In this document: piece by piece, positions 21,294 to 29,382 of the stretch
Layout: every line of letters starts with the position of its first letter
Numbering within the stretch: position 1 is the stretch's first letter
NCBI GenBank assembly: GCA_035560235.1
Contig: DATMAG010000003.1
Coordinates: 1-64,000, forward strand
Length of the DNA: 64,000 nucleotides
Origin: DASRDU01 sp035560235
Lineage (GTDB): Bacteria > Acidobacteriota > Blastocatellia > RBC074
Direction of reading: 5' to 3'
Translations under genes and position numbers: made by a program
The notes under the pieces: model-generated
What the model saw: the letters and a program-made list of their open reading frames with translations, nothing else
What the model was told of the DNA's origin: nothing
The model's database searches: none

Positions 21294-22068
21294 GCTTCAC
21301 CGGCGAGATGCCGGTCCAGTAGCCAATGCGCAGCGCATACATCAGCAGCGTCGTGCGCCAGGGGCCGTGCGCCAGGTATCGGCGCGGCGAAATCGTGATG
21401 ACGGATTTCAGCACGGCAAACTTTCCCCTGCGTTTGAGTCGCGTCACCAGATCCACATCTTCAAATAACGGCCAGGCTCTGAAGCCGCCGATGGCGTCAT
21501 AAACTTCGCGCCGCACAAAGATGCCCTGATCGCCCGTGCCTGTGCGCGTCGCTCTGGTGCGGGCATTGATGCCGCGCGCAATCACCCGCAATGACCACGA
21601 AGCCGGTTCAGGAAAGCCGATCAGAAAGCACCCGCCCGCATACAGCCCATCGGTCAGAGCCTCAGTCAGCAGCTTCAATCCATCCGGCGGCAGCAGACAA
21701 TCGCCGTGCAGAAACAACAGCACATCACCCGTCGCAACTTTTGCGCCCGCCCGCAACTGCATTCCGCGCCCGCGCTCCGCCTCCAGCACAACCAGTATCG
21801 GCAGACTGATTCCCGATTCCTGATTCCTGATTCCTGAAGTCTGCTGAGAATAACCATCAGCAGCTTTCAGTTCTTCAGGATTCAGCAAACAGGAATCAGG
21901 ATTCAGTTGCTGTTCGAGCCATTCGCGGGTGCCATCGGTGCTGCCCCCATCAACGATGATGACTTCAGCCGGGCTGTCCGCAACCTGTACAGCGCGGCTG
22001 ATGGCTGCGAGCGTGGCCGCCAGGCTGGCGCGTTCGTTGAGGACGGGAATGATGACGGAAATTTTCAT
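21262..22068 (-). CDS. family 2 glycosyltransferase (TIGR04283-like) with repeat-derived insertion
   Basis: 268 residues, GT-A fold. ISVIIPVLNERASL opens the domain, VIIVDGGSTDGTREWL follows, LLFLHGDCLLPP holds the metal-binding DxD-like site, and GDQGIFVRREVYDAIGGF is typical of the TIGR04283 group of transferases. Between REWLEQQ and LEAERGRGMQ, where relatives have only a few residues, there is an extra segment of about 30 (LNPDSCLLNPEELKA to SGIRNQESGIS). It is encoded by heptamer repeats and looks like an in-frame insertion. The acceptor is unknown. It ends inside the MOSC gene on the other strand. Confidence 0.88.
   Translation of the reverse strand: MKISVIIPVLNERASLAATLAAISRAVQVADSPAEVIIVDGGSTDGTREWLEQQLNPDSCLLNPEELKAADGYSQQTSGIRNQESGISLPILVVLEAERGRGMQLRAGAKVATGDVLLFLHGDCLLPPDGLKLLTEALTDGLYAGGCFLIGFPEPASWSLRVIARGINARTRATRTGTGDQGIFVRREVYDAIGGFRAWPLFEDVDLVTRLKRRGKFAVLKSVITISPRRYLAHGPWRTTLLMYALRIGYWTGISPVKLREWFVDVRR
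21808..21837. repeat. heptanucleotide tandem repeat inside a coding sequence
   Basis: Four head-to-tail heptamers GATTCCY (gattccc then three gattcct) plus GA lie inside the glycosyltransferase gene. Related copies (gattcag, ggaatcag) follow at 21870-21905. Because 7 is not a multiple of 3, the repeat reads through all frames and encodes the odd peptide SGIRNQESGIS. Confidence 0.85.
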
Positions 22069-22142
22069 TCCTGATTTTGAAAAAATATTCAGGCCGGACG
22101 CGACTCACCAGACTCTAATGCCTTGTTTCTGATTGCACCAGA

Positions 22143-22164
22143 CTTCCACCTCCCCGGGTGGAAG
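22143..22164. other. stem-loop upstream of the DUF1549 gene
   Basis: Arms cttccacc (22143-22150) and ggtggaag (22157-22164) pair perfectly over 8 bp, followed on the plus strand by six A. It lies in the 140-nt gap between divergent genes. A role in the leader of the DUF1549 gene is possible but not shown. Confidence 0.35.
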
Positions 22165-22208
22165 AAAAAACCTGCCTGTAGAAACAAACCGGACTGGAGG
22201 ATATGCCA

Positions 22209-24200
22209 ATGAGGGTAGGGAAAGGAATTTCCGACAGGCTCAGGCTGGCGGTGGCGCTGGCCTTTGTCGGCCTGATGCTGCTCCAGACATTCACTTCGTT
22301 TGCCGCGCTCAGCGGTCAGCAAAGAGAAGATCGCCCGGCCAGAGCGCGTGAACCGCAGCCTGAAGAAAACCTGGCAGTCACACGCAACGACTGTTCATAC
22401 CTGCGCGACCCTGAAAGCTTTCGCAGCGCGCTTGCGCGTCACCGCGAAGCCGTGTCACAGGCGACCGTGACGCTCTCAAATTCAATCGCTGAACAGGCTG
22501 AAGTCGCACTGACCTCGCCGCAGGAGATTCCGCGCAGGAACTTCATTGACAACATTCTCTTTGACCGGATGGCAAAGGATAACGTGATGTCGGCTCCGCT
22601 TTGCACCGATGCCGAATTTATCCGCCGCGTTTATCTCGACCTGACCGGGCGCATTCCTTCAGCCGATGCCGTGACGAGTTTTCTCAGTAATCAGAATGCG
22701 AACAAACGCGACGCGCTGATTGATTCGCTGATCGGCACGCCCGAATTTGTGGACAAGTGGACGATGTTCTTTGGCGACCTGTTCAAAAACACGGCGCGGG
22801 CGACCAATGTCAATCGCTTCACGGGCGGGCGCGATGCCTTTTACAGCTACCTCAAAAGTTCACTGACGGCGAATAAAAGCTACGCGCAGATGGCGACCGA
22901 GATGCTGACGGCGGGCATTCCCACTGCGGCTGACAACTTTGTGAATGGCGAAGCGAACTTCATCGTTGGCGGCATCATTCCGATGGGGCCGCCGCAGGAC
23001 ACTATGGACGGGACGGCGGTCAACACGGCGAGTATGTTCCTGGGCATCAATTCGCTTGACTGTCTGTTCTGCCACAGCGGCGCGGGCCATCTCGACAAAG
23101 TCAATCTGTGGGGAGCGCAGCGCACACGCGAAGAGGCCTGGGGCATGGCAGCTTTCTTTGCCCGCGTGCGCCGTCAGCGACAGTCGCTTTCGACTCAGCC
23201 GAATTACGCCAAATACATGGTGTCGGAAAACAACGCTGGTGAATATCAGCTCAATACCAATTCCGGTAACCGGCAGCCGCGTGAGCCGGTCGATGGCGTC
23301 AGCACCGTGGCTCCGCGTTTTATACTCAACGGCGCAGGCGTCAATGCCGGTGAAACCCGGCGGCAGGCCATTGCCCGGCTGGTTACTTCTGACAAGCAGT
23401 TTGCGCGGGCCGCAGTCAATTACATCTGGGAAAAGATCATGGTCGAAGCGCTCGTTTCACCCTCGAACGCTTTCGACCCGGCGCGGCTCGATCCGAACGC
23501 ACAACTGCCCGCCGGATGGTCACTGCAACCAGCCAATGCTGAACTGCTCGATGCGCTCGCCACTGAATTCATCAAACAGAATTACAACCTGCGCAGCCTG
23601 ATTGCGCTGATTACGAAATCGAGCGCGTATCAGCTTTCGGCGCAGTATCCCGGCAACTGGAACCTCGCGCTTGTGCCGTATTACGCCCGCAAATACGTGC
23701 GCCGCCTTGACGCCGAAGAGATTCACGACGCGATTCTCAAGGCAACCGGCATCGGCGTGACCTATCAGTTGCGCGACACGCTCGGCAACAACACCTTTAC
23801 TGTGAACTGGGCGATGCAGTTGCCCGATACAGTTGAACCGCGCACCAGCCCGGCAGCGGCGCAGTTTCTCAATTCATTCATTCGCGGCGACCGCGACGTA
23901 AAACCGCGCTCGCTTGAACCCTCGATTCAGCAGGCGCTCAATCTGATGAATCATCAGTTCGTGATGAATCGCATTCATCAGACCAACACCGGCTCAACCG
24001 TCGCAAAGCTGCTCGCAGATGGCAGTCTGTCCTGGCAGCAGATCATCACGCAGTTGTATCTGAACACGCTTTCGCGCAATCCGTCGCAGTCAGAACTCGA
24101 CAAGCTGCTGCCGCTTTACACCTCAATGAGCAAAAAGGATGCGACCGAAGCGATTCAGTGGGCGCTGCTCAACAAGGTGGATTTCATCTTCAATTACTAG
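22209..24200 (+). CDS. DUF1549/DUF1553-type secreted protein
   Basis: 663 residues from the ATG at 22209, which is 8 nt after GGAGG; the ATG at 22203 is too close to that site. A signal peptide (LAVALAFVGLMLLQTFTSFA) is present. The middle domain has the DUF1549 hallmarks TDAEFIRRVYLDLTGRIPSA and KWTMFFGDLF. CLFCHSGAGHLD at about 290 is a CxxCH haem-like site seen in relatives. The C-terminal third is DUF1553-like (VNYIWEKIMVEALVSP, NLRSLIALITKSSAYQLS, LYLNTLSRNPS). These proteins are abundant in Planctomycetes and Acidobacteria, with unknown function. It pairs with the DUF1501 gene 21 nt downstream. Confidence 0.87.
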   Translation: MRVGKGISDRLRLAVALAFVGLMLLQTFTSFAALSGQQREDRPARAREPQPEENLAVTRNDCSYLRDPESFRSALARHREAVSQATVTLSNSIAEQAEVALTSPQEIPRRNFIDNILFDRMAKDNVMSAPLCTDAEFIRRVYLDLTGRIPSADAVTSFLSNQNANKRDALIDSLIGTPEFVDKWTMFFGDLFKNTARATNVNRFTGGRDAFYSYLKSSLTANKSYAQMATEMLTAGIPTAADNFVNGEANFIVGGIIPMGPPQDTMDGTAVNTASMFLGINSLDCLFCHSGAGHLDKVNLWGAQRTREEAWGMAAFFARVRRQRQSLSTQPNYAKYMVSENNAGEYQLNTNSGNRQPREPVDGVSTVAPRFILNGAGVNAGETRRQAIARLVTSDKQFARAAVNYIWEKIMVEALVSPSNAFDPARLDPNAQLPAGWSLQPANAELLDALATEFIKQNYNLRSLIALITKSSAYQLSAQYPGNWNLALVPYYARKYVRRLDAEEIHDAILKATGIGVTYQLRDTLGNNTFTVNWAMQLPDTVEPRTSPAAAQFLNSFIRGDRDVKPRSLEPSIQQALNLMNHQFVMNRIHQTNTGSTVAKLLADGSLSWQQIITQLYLNTLSRNPSQSELDKLLPLYTSMSKKDATEAIQWALLNKVDFIFNY

Positions 24201-24221
24201 CCGGGATCAGGAGGACGGATT

Positions 24222-25715
24222 ATGGCCAGTCATCATCAGTACGGTCACAAATGCGAAAAGTGTCAGCCGCTGCGCGCGATCAACTCACCTGTCACCGGCC
24301 CGCAACTGCCCGGTCGGCGCGATTTTTTCAAGCTTGCGGGAGCCGGCGTGGCCGGATACTTTCTGACGCCGCTGCTCAGCACAGAAGTCGCTGCGGCTCC
24401 CACAGCGGATCTGCATCTGATCGGCAAAGCGCGCAACTGCATCTTCATTCTGCTGACCGGCGCGCCGAGCCACGTTGACACTTTCGATCTGAAGGAGGGC
24501 GCGTGGACGCCGCCTGATTTTGCGCCGACCACGATCAACGGCATTCGCTTTCCGGCGGGCCTGATGCCGAATCTCGCGGGTCAGCTCAACCGGCTGGCGA
24601 TTGTGCGCAACCTGCGCGCTCCGGCGCTTGTGCATCCGCTGCAGCAAACCTGGGCGCAGATTGCGCGCAGTCCCAGTTCCGCGCTCGGCAAAATCGCGCC
24701 CAATCTGGGCAGCGTCGTCGCGCTCGAATTTGAAGCGCAGCGCCAGCCGAATCAGAAGCTGCCTGTTTTCGTTTCGCTCAACACCGGCGGCAGCGTCGTC
24801 GGGCAGGGTTATTTCAATGGCCTTTACGCGCCGTTCGATGTGACCGCCGCGCCGACCGGGCTTGGCAATCTGGCCAATGTTGACGGGCAGGCGAAATTCG
24901 AGGCGCGTTATGCAGTGCTGCAGTCAATTGACGCGAGCCTGCGCGCGAGTTCCCCTCTCGGTGATGACGTAACCACGATGGGCGGCTTTTATGAGCGCGG
25001 CAAAGCGATGATGTATGACGCCAGTGTTGACGCTGTGTTCAGGTTCACAACCGACGAGCAGACCCGTTATGGCAGCAGCAGCTTCGGCAATTCGTGCATC
25101 GTGGCGCGCAACCTGGTGAAAGCGAATCTCGGCACACGTTACATTCAGATCAATCACGGCGGCTGGGACAATCACGATGACATTTACGACAAGGCGAACG
25201 GTATCTGGCCATCGGCCACTGAGCTTGACGAGGGCCTGTCGAATCTGCTGACCGATCTGGCAGGCACGCCGGGCGTGACAGGCGGTTCGCTGCTCGATGA
25301 AACGCTGATTGTGGCGATGGGTGAATTCGGGCGCACGGTCGGGCCGCCCACCGGGCAGGCCGGGCGCGATCATTACTTTCAGCACTTCGCAGTCTTTGCC
25401 GGTGGCGGCGTGGTCGGTGGCCGCGTCATTGGTGAAACCACCGATTCAGGTTCAGCGGTCAAAAACCCCGGCTGGTCGCAGGGTCGTCCGACGCAGTACG
25501 AAGACATTGCCGCGACAATTTATTCCGCAATGGGCATCAATTATCTGACAGTGCGGCACGATGACCCGTTCGGACGCGGCTTTGAATACGTGCCATTCGC
25601 AAACGAAGGCGCGTGGTATCCGATTCTGGAACTCTTCGACCGCTCATCTGTCCCGGCAACCAGAACGTCACCCGGAACCGGACGACGCGATCCAGACCGC
25701 AGAGTCACACCCTGA
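24222..25715 (+). CDS. DUF1501 family Tat-exported protein
   Basis: 497 residues, AGGAGG 8 nt before ATG. The N-terminus has a CEKC pair and then the twin-arginine motif GRRDFFKLAGAGVAGYF, so it is likely exported folded. The body is of the DUF1501 (sulfatase/alkaline-phosphatase-fold) type: IFILLTGAPSHVDTFDLK near the start, IQINHGGWDNHDDIYDK in the middle and ETLIVAMGEFGRT near the end. The His/Asp residues of these motifs could bind metal. It follows the DUF1549 gene as in most genomes that carry the pair, so the two products probably act together outside the cytoplasmic membrane. Confidence 0.88.
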   Translation: MASHHQYGHKCEKCQPLRAINSPVTGPQLPGRRDFFKLAGAGVAGYFLTPLLSTEVAAAPTADLHLIGKARNCIFILLTGAPSHVDTFDLKEGAWTPPDFAPTTINGIRFPAGLMPNLAGQLNRLAIVRNLRAPALVHPLQQTWAQIARSPSSALGKIAPNLGSVVALEFEAQRQPNQKLPVFVSLNTGGSVVGQGYFNGLYAPFDVTAAPTGLGNLANVDGQAKFEARYAVLQSIDASLRASSPLGDDVTTMGGFYERGKAMMYDASVDAVFRFTTDEQTRYGSSSFGNSCIVARNLVKANLGTRYIQINHGGWDNHDDIYDKANGIWPSATELDEGLSNLLTDLAGTPGVTGGSLLDETLIVAMGEFGRTVGPPTGQAGRDHYFQHFAVFAGGGVVGGRVIGETTDSGSAVKNPGWSQGRPTQYEDIAATIYSAMGINYLTVRHDDPFGRGFEYVPFANEGAWYPILELFDRSSVPATRTSPGTGRRDPDRRVTP

Positions 25716-25766
25716 AACGAATGAATTCGCTGCTACAAGGGTGCGCCCGGTTCCTTTCGATGATCT

Positions 25767-27113
25767 TCAGCGCGCCAGCAGGATGCGCAGGTCGCGCACG
25801 TTGTTGCCGGTCGGGCCGGTGATGATGGCGTCATTCAGCGCGTTGAAGAAATTGAAGGAGTCGCTGTTGAGGCAGTAAAGATTGGGCAGCAGCATCCGCG
25901 CCAGCGCCCGGCTGACGGTAGTGCCATCGGCAATCGCTCCGGCAGCGGGGCTGTTGCCGTCAATGCCATCGGTGCCTGCGCTCAGCACAACTGCTTCGCG
26001 CCCGCTTATATTGATTGCCGCGCGCAGCACAAATTCCTGATTGCGCCCGCCGCTGCCGTTGCCGCGCACCGGGCAGATCACTTCGCCGCCTGAAAGCAGG
26101 CAGACCGTGCGGCCCGAATGCTTCTTACTGAGTGCCGTCAGGCGTTTCAAATGCGCGAGCGCCATCTCTTCGACTTCACCTTCAACCAGATCATCAGCGA
26201 CTTCAACCACGCAGCCAAAATCGCTTTCAGCAATGCCCTGCGCGACAGACAACGCCCTTTGATTGTCGAGCAGCAGATGATGAGCGCGCAGCGCCTTCAC
26301 TTTTTCGCCGTCAGTTTGTGGCCGAGATACGGGACTGAAATTTGAATCAGGAATTTCGCCGCGCTGAATCAGCGCCGTCACGCTGGCCGGAAATTTACTG
26401 AGCAGGTCATAGCGCGCCACGATGCGCTCAAAATCGGCGCGCGCAGCCGTGTTTGCCATCGTCGGCCCTGATGCAATCGTTGCCAGGTCGTCGCTGTTGA
26501 CATCAGAAATGTAAAGCGAAAGCTGTTGCGCGTGCGGCGCTGCGTCGGCGAGCCGCCCGCCTTTGACTGCCGACAAGAAGCGGCGCACGACATTCATTTC
26601 ACCGATCACCGCGCCGCATCCGACCAGCACGCGATTGACGGACTGCAGGTCGCTGAGCGTGATGCGTTCATCCGCAGGCTTTTCAAAAAGCGCCGAACCG
26701 CCGCCCGAAATCAGAAAGATCACCAGCGTTTCCGGGCTGTCGTTTTCGCGCAACAGCTTCAGCGCCGCTTCAGCCGCCGCAATGCTTTGTTCATTCGGAA
26801 CCGGATGCCCGCCGATCAGAATCCGTAATCGCTGCGGCGCTGCGCCCGTCAGAGCATTGGTCACCACCAGGCCGCCGCTGATTCGATTGCCGAGGATGCC
26901 TTCAACTGCCCGCGCCATCGCCACGCTCGCCTTGCCGATGCCAATGACAAGGATGCGCGAGAGGCGTGTCAGATCGCATTGCGTTGCGCCAGTCATCAGG
27001 CGTTCGCCATCGAGCCGCAGCGCGGAACGCACGACGGATTCAACGTCAATCGCCGCCAGCGTGCGCTGAAAGATTTGCAGCGCGGCAGTTCGCAGTTCAG
27101 TCTGTGAATTCAT
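25767..27113 (-). CDS. glycerate 2-kinase, MOFRL type
   Basis: 448 residues from the ATG at 27113 (MNSQTELRTAAL). The longer reading frame to 27215 looks non-coding. The DUF4147 N-domain has VIGIGKASVAMARAVEGIL and IGGHPVPNEQS. ISGGGSALFEKP is the glycine-rich phosphate loop. The C-terminal MOFRL domain has CLLSGGEVICPV, GGRNQEFVLRAA and SAGTDGIDGNSPAAGA. It phosphorylates D-glycerate, usually at position 2, feeding glycolysis. It converges on the DUF1501 gene across 51 nt. No glyoxylate pathway gene is adjacent. Confidence 0.93.
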   Translation of the reverse strand: MNSQTELRTAALQIFQRTLAAIDVESVVRSALRLDGERLMTGATQCDLTRLSRILVIGIGKASVAMARAVEGILGNRISGGLVVTNALTGAAPQRLRILIGGHPVPNEQSIAAAEAALKLLRENDSPETLVIFLISGGGSALFEKPADERITLSDLQSVNRVLVGCGAVIGEMNVVRRFLSAVKGGRLADAAPHAQQLSLYISDVNSDDLATIASGPTMANTAARADFERIVARYDLLSKFPASVTALIQRGEIPDSNFSPVSRPQTDGEKVKALRAHHLLLDNQRALSVAQGIAESDFGCVVEVADDLVEGEVEEMALAHLKRLTALSKKHSGRTVCLLSGGEVICPVRGNGSGGRNQEFVLRAAINISGREAVVLSAGTDGIDGNSPAAGAIADGTTVSRALARMLLPNLYCLNSDSFNFFNALNDAIITGPTGNNVRDLRILLAR

Positions 27114-27267
27114 TCCGGGTTTGTTGTGAGCAGCGGGTCGCTCGTGCCAGCATGTTGCCGTTATCAGATGAAACCGGTAAAAATCAGAGAAACGATCATA
27201 GCACCCTGTTCTCATTCCCTGAATGGAACTGACTGAACAAATCTCTCACTTCATCTGCCTGAATTGA

Positions 27268-27804
27268 ATGTCACACGAAATCATTTTCGCCGTTGGTTCT
27301 GAAAACCCTGTCAAAGTCGGCTGTGTCGCGGCAGCCGCGTCTCAATTCTGGCCCGCGGCCCGCGCCGCTGGTGTCAGCACCGATTCACTGGTCAGCGCAC
27401 AGCCTTCGTCTGATCACGAAATGTTCGCCGGCGCGCTCAACCGCGCGCGACAGGCGCTTGAGCAGGTCACAGGCGCGGCTTACGGCGTCGGACTTGAAGG
27501 CGGCGTGCTCGACACTGAAGACGGAATGTGGGCTTATGCGTGGGCCGTTGTGACTGATCGTGAAGGCCGCATCGGCAAGGGGCAGACCGGGCGCTTTCTG
27601 CTGCCGGAAGGAGTGGCGCGGCTGATTCGTGACGAAGGGCTTGAGCTTGGCGAGGCTGATGACCGCTTTTTCGGGCGCAGCAATTCAAAACAGCAGGAAG
27701 GGGCCATCGGCATTCTTTCCGATGGCCGCATCACGCGCCTGCAGCTTTATCAGCCGGCGGTCGTCTTTGCGCTGCTGCGTTTTGTCCATCCTGAATATTA
27801 CTGA
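27268..27804 (+). CDS. yjjX: inosine/xanthosine triphosphatase
   Basis: 178 residues of the YjjX/DUF84 NTPase family. The first strand is FAVGSENPVKVGCVAAAA, with the substrate-binding NPVK. GAYGVGLEGGVLDTEDGMW and RFLLPEGVARLI are also typical. QQEGAIGILSDGRITR near the C-terminus matches the family. It removes non-canonical purine nucleoside triphosphates such as ITP and XTP before they enter nucleic acids. No clear ribosome site is seen before the ATG. It stands alone between glycerate kinase (divergent) and the M48 protease (convergent). Confidence 0.9.
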   Translation: MSHEIIFAVGSENPVKVGCVAAAASQFWPAARAAGVSTDSLVSAQPSSDHEMFAGALNRARQALEQVTGAAYGVGLEGGVLDTEDGMWAYAWAVVTDREGRIGKGQTGRFLLPEGVARLIRDEGLELGEADDRFFGRSNSKQQEGAIGILSDGRITRLQLYQPAVVFALLRFVHPEYY

Positions 27805-27851
27805 AAAACAGCAGCGGCGCGATGAAATCACTTTTCATCGCGCCGCTGCTG
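27804..27851. terminator. intrinsic terminator between convergent genes
   Basis: Arms 27809-27827 and 27833-27851 are perfectly complementary over 19 bp with a 5-nt loop. On the minus strand the stem is followed by TTTTT (27808-27804), which suits the M48 protease gene ending at 27867. On the plus strand the 3' side is less T-rich. The structure probably serves both genes. Confidence 0.8.
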
Positions 27852-27866
27852 TGTCTGTCTTTGCTC

Positions 27867-29105
27867 TCAGTTCTGTGAATCAGGTTTCCGCTTCAGCGTC
27901 GGGCGCTGAGAGGCCGGATCCTGATCGGTTTTGCGGCTGTCGGTTTTCGTATCGCTGCCGGAATCGGTGCTGCGCCTGAGCGTCGGACGGCCCGTCTGCT
28001 GCTGATCAGACTGGCTCGCGTCAGTAGCCGGATCAGTAGTCTGATCGCTGCTGTCAGGACGGCGCTTGAGCGTCGGGCGACCTGAATTTGAATTGTCTCC
28101 GGCATCACCAGCTGACGGATCGCTGTCCGATTGCGGGCGACGTTTGAGCGTCGGGCGACCGCTGTTGTTGCTGTCCGGCCCGATGGTGTTTCTGCCGCCG
28201 TGCAGCGCGATCAGCCGGTTTTTGACCCGCTGAAATTCAGATGAACTCATCTGGTATTCGGACTTTTCAGGAAAGCGTTCGAGCAGCTTGCGAACCTCCT
28301 TAATGCGATCCTCAGTCAGCGGGTGCGTGCTGAAGGCTTTGGCAATCGTGCCCGGCTTCTTCTTATTCTTTTCCTGCAGCTTTTCAAAGAAAGTGATCAG
28401 CGCGTTCGGGTCATAGCCCGAAGCCCACATATACTGTGCGCCGAGCAGGTCGGCTTCCTTTTCTGCACCGCGTGAAAATTTCAGAAACGTCAGCGGCACG
28501 GCCAGTCCTGCGACCTGCTGCACGATGTAACCGCCCCAGCCGCCCAGAAAGATCAGTGGAATCGAAGCGTAATTGACGAACGTGCCTTTTGAAAGCTGCT
28601 CCATCCCGTGCCGAGCCGCAACGTGCGCGACTTCGTGCGCCATTACGCCTGCGAGTTCGGCTTCGTTTTCGGCGGTTTCGATCAGACCGCGATTGACGTA
28701 AAGATTGCCGCCCGGCAGCGCGAAGGCATTCACATCAGGCGAATCAACAACCTTGATGGTAAAGGGAACTTTCGAGTCAGAGTGGAGGACGATGTTCTGG
28801 CCGACGCGGTTGACGTATTCGGTAATCAGCGGGTCGGTAATGAACTGCAGGCTCTGATCGGTTTCAGCGGCGAGTTGCCGTCCAAGGGCGACTTCCTTTT
28901 CAAGCGAATAGAAATCGAGCTGCCCTTTGTTGATGTCGCGCTTGCCGATGAGCAGCGGATTGAGCTTGTCCTCAAGCGGTTTGATCGCCTGTTTCGACGG
29001 CTCCGGATTTTTCGATGATGACGGCGCTGACTGGGCGAAGGCGGGAGCTGCCGCAAGCGCGATTGTCAGAACGAACGCTGAAACTCTCTCCGTGATTCTG
29101 GCCAT
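27867..29105 (-). CDS. M48 family metalloprotease with four-copy RPTLKRR tail
   Basis: 412 residues from the ATG at 29105, 7 nt after GGAGG. A signal peptide (FVLTIALAAAPAFA) exports it. The zinc site is HEVAHVAARHG (about 156), and the third ligand lies in the EKEADLLGAQYM segment. A BepA/LoiP-like role in outer-membrane protein quality control is likely. The last 115 residues are an unstructured Ser/Asp/Gln-rich tail with four evenly spaced cationic motifs: GRPTLKRRP twice, GRPTLRRST, and QRPTLKRKP. These are not part of the protease family and may bind membrane, peptidoglycan or RNA. Helices near 200-220 might dip into the membrane. Confidence 0.9.
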   Translation of the reverse strand: MARITERVSAFVLTIALAAAPAFAQSAPSSSKNPEPSKQAIKPLEDKLNPLLIGKRDINKGQLDFYSLEKEVALGRQLAAETDQSLQFITDPLITEYVNRVGQNIVLHSDSKVPFTIKVVDSPDVNAFALPGGNLYVNRGLIETAENEAELAGVMAHEVAHVAARHGMEQLSKGTFVNYASIPLIFLGGWGGYIVQQVAGLAVPLTFLKFSRGAEKEADLLGAQYMWASGYDPNALITFFEKLQEKNKKKPGTIAKAFSTHPLTEDRIKEVRKLLERFPEKSEYQMSSSEFQRVKNRLIALHGGRNTIGPDSNNSGRPTLKRRPQSDSDPSAGDAGDNSNSGRPTLKRRPDSSDQTTDPATDASQSDQQQTGRPTLRRSTDSGSDTKTDSRKTDQDPASQRPTLKRKPDSQN

Positions 29106-29146
29106 TGCTTTACCTCCACTGCACATTTCAGAATCGGGTCAGAACT

Positions 29147-29175
29147 ATTCTAGCCGAAGTCGGCCTGCTTGTCTG
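29147..29175 (-). promoter_or_regulatory. possible sigma-70-type promoter of the M48 protease gene
   Basis: On the minus strand CAGACA (29175-29170) and TAGAAT (29152-29147) are 17 nt apart, four and five matches to consensus. They lie about 45 nt upstream of the ATG at 29105. Found by eye only. Confidence 0.35.
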
Positions 29176-29382
29176 TCATCTGAAGCCCTGACCTGAACCG
29201 GCCAGGACGAAACCTTTTGACGCGCCGGGCATAAATGCGGTTGCCGGGCGCTGAGCTTAAATCACACTCATCGCGCCGCACTCACAGCTTGAGCGCATCT
29301 GCATCCGGTGTTAGCATCGCGCCCGCTCGCAACTGGTGAGACTGGCATCATCACACTCAATCAACACGCTGAAAAAAACACG

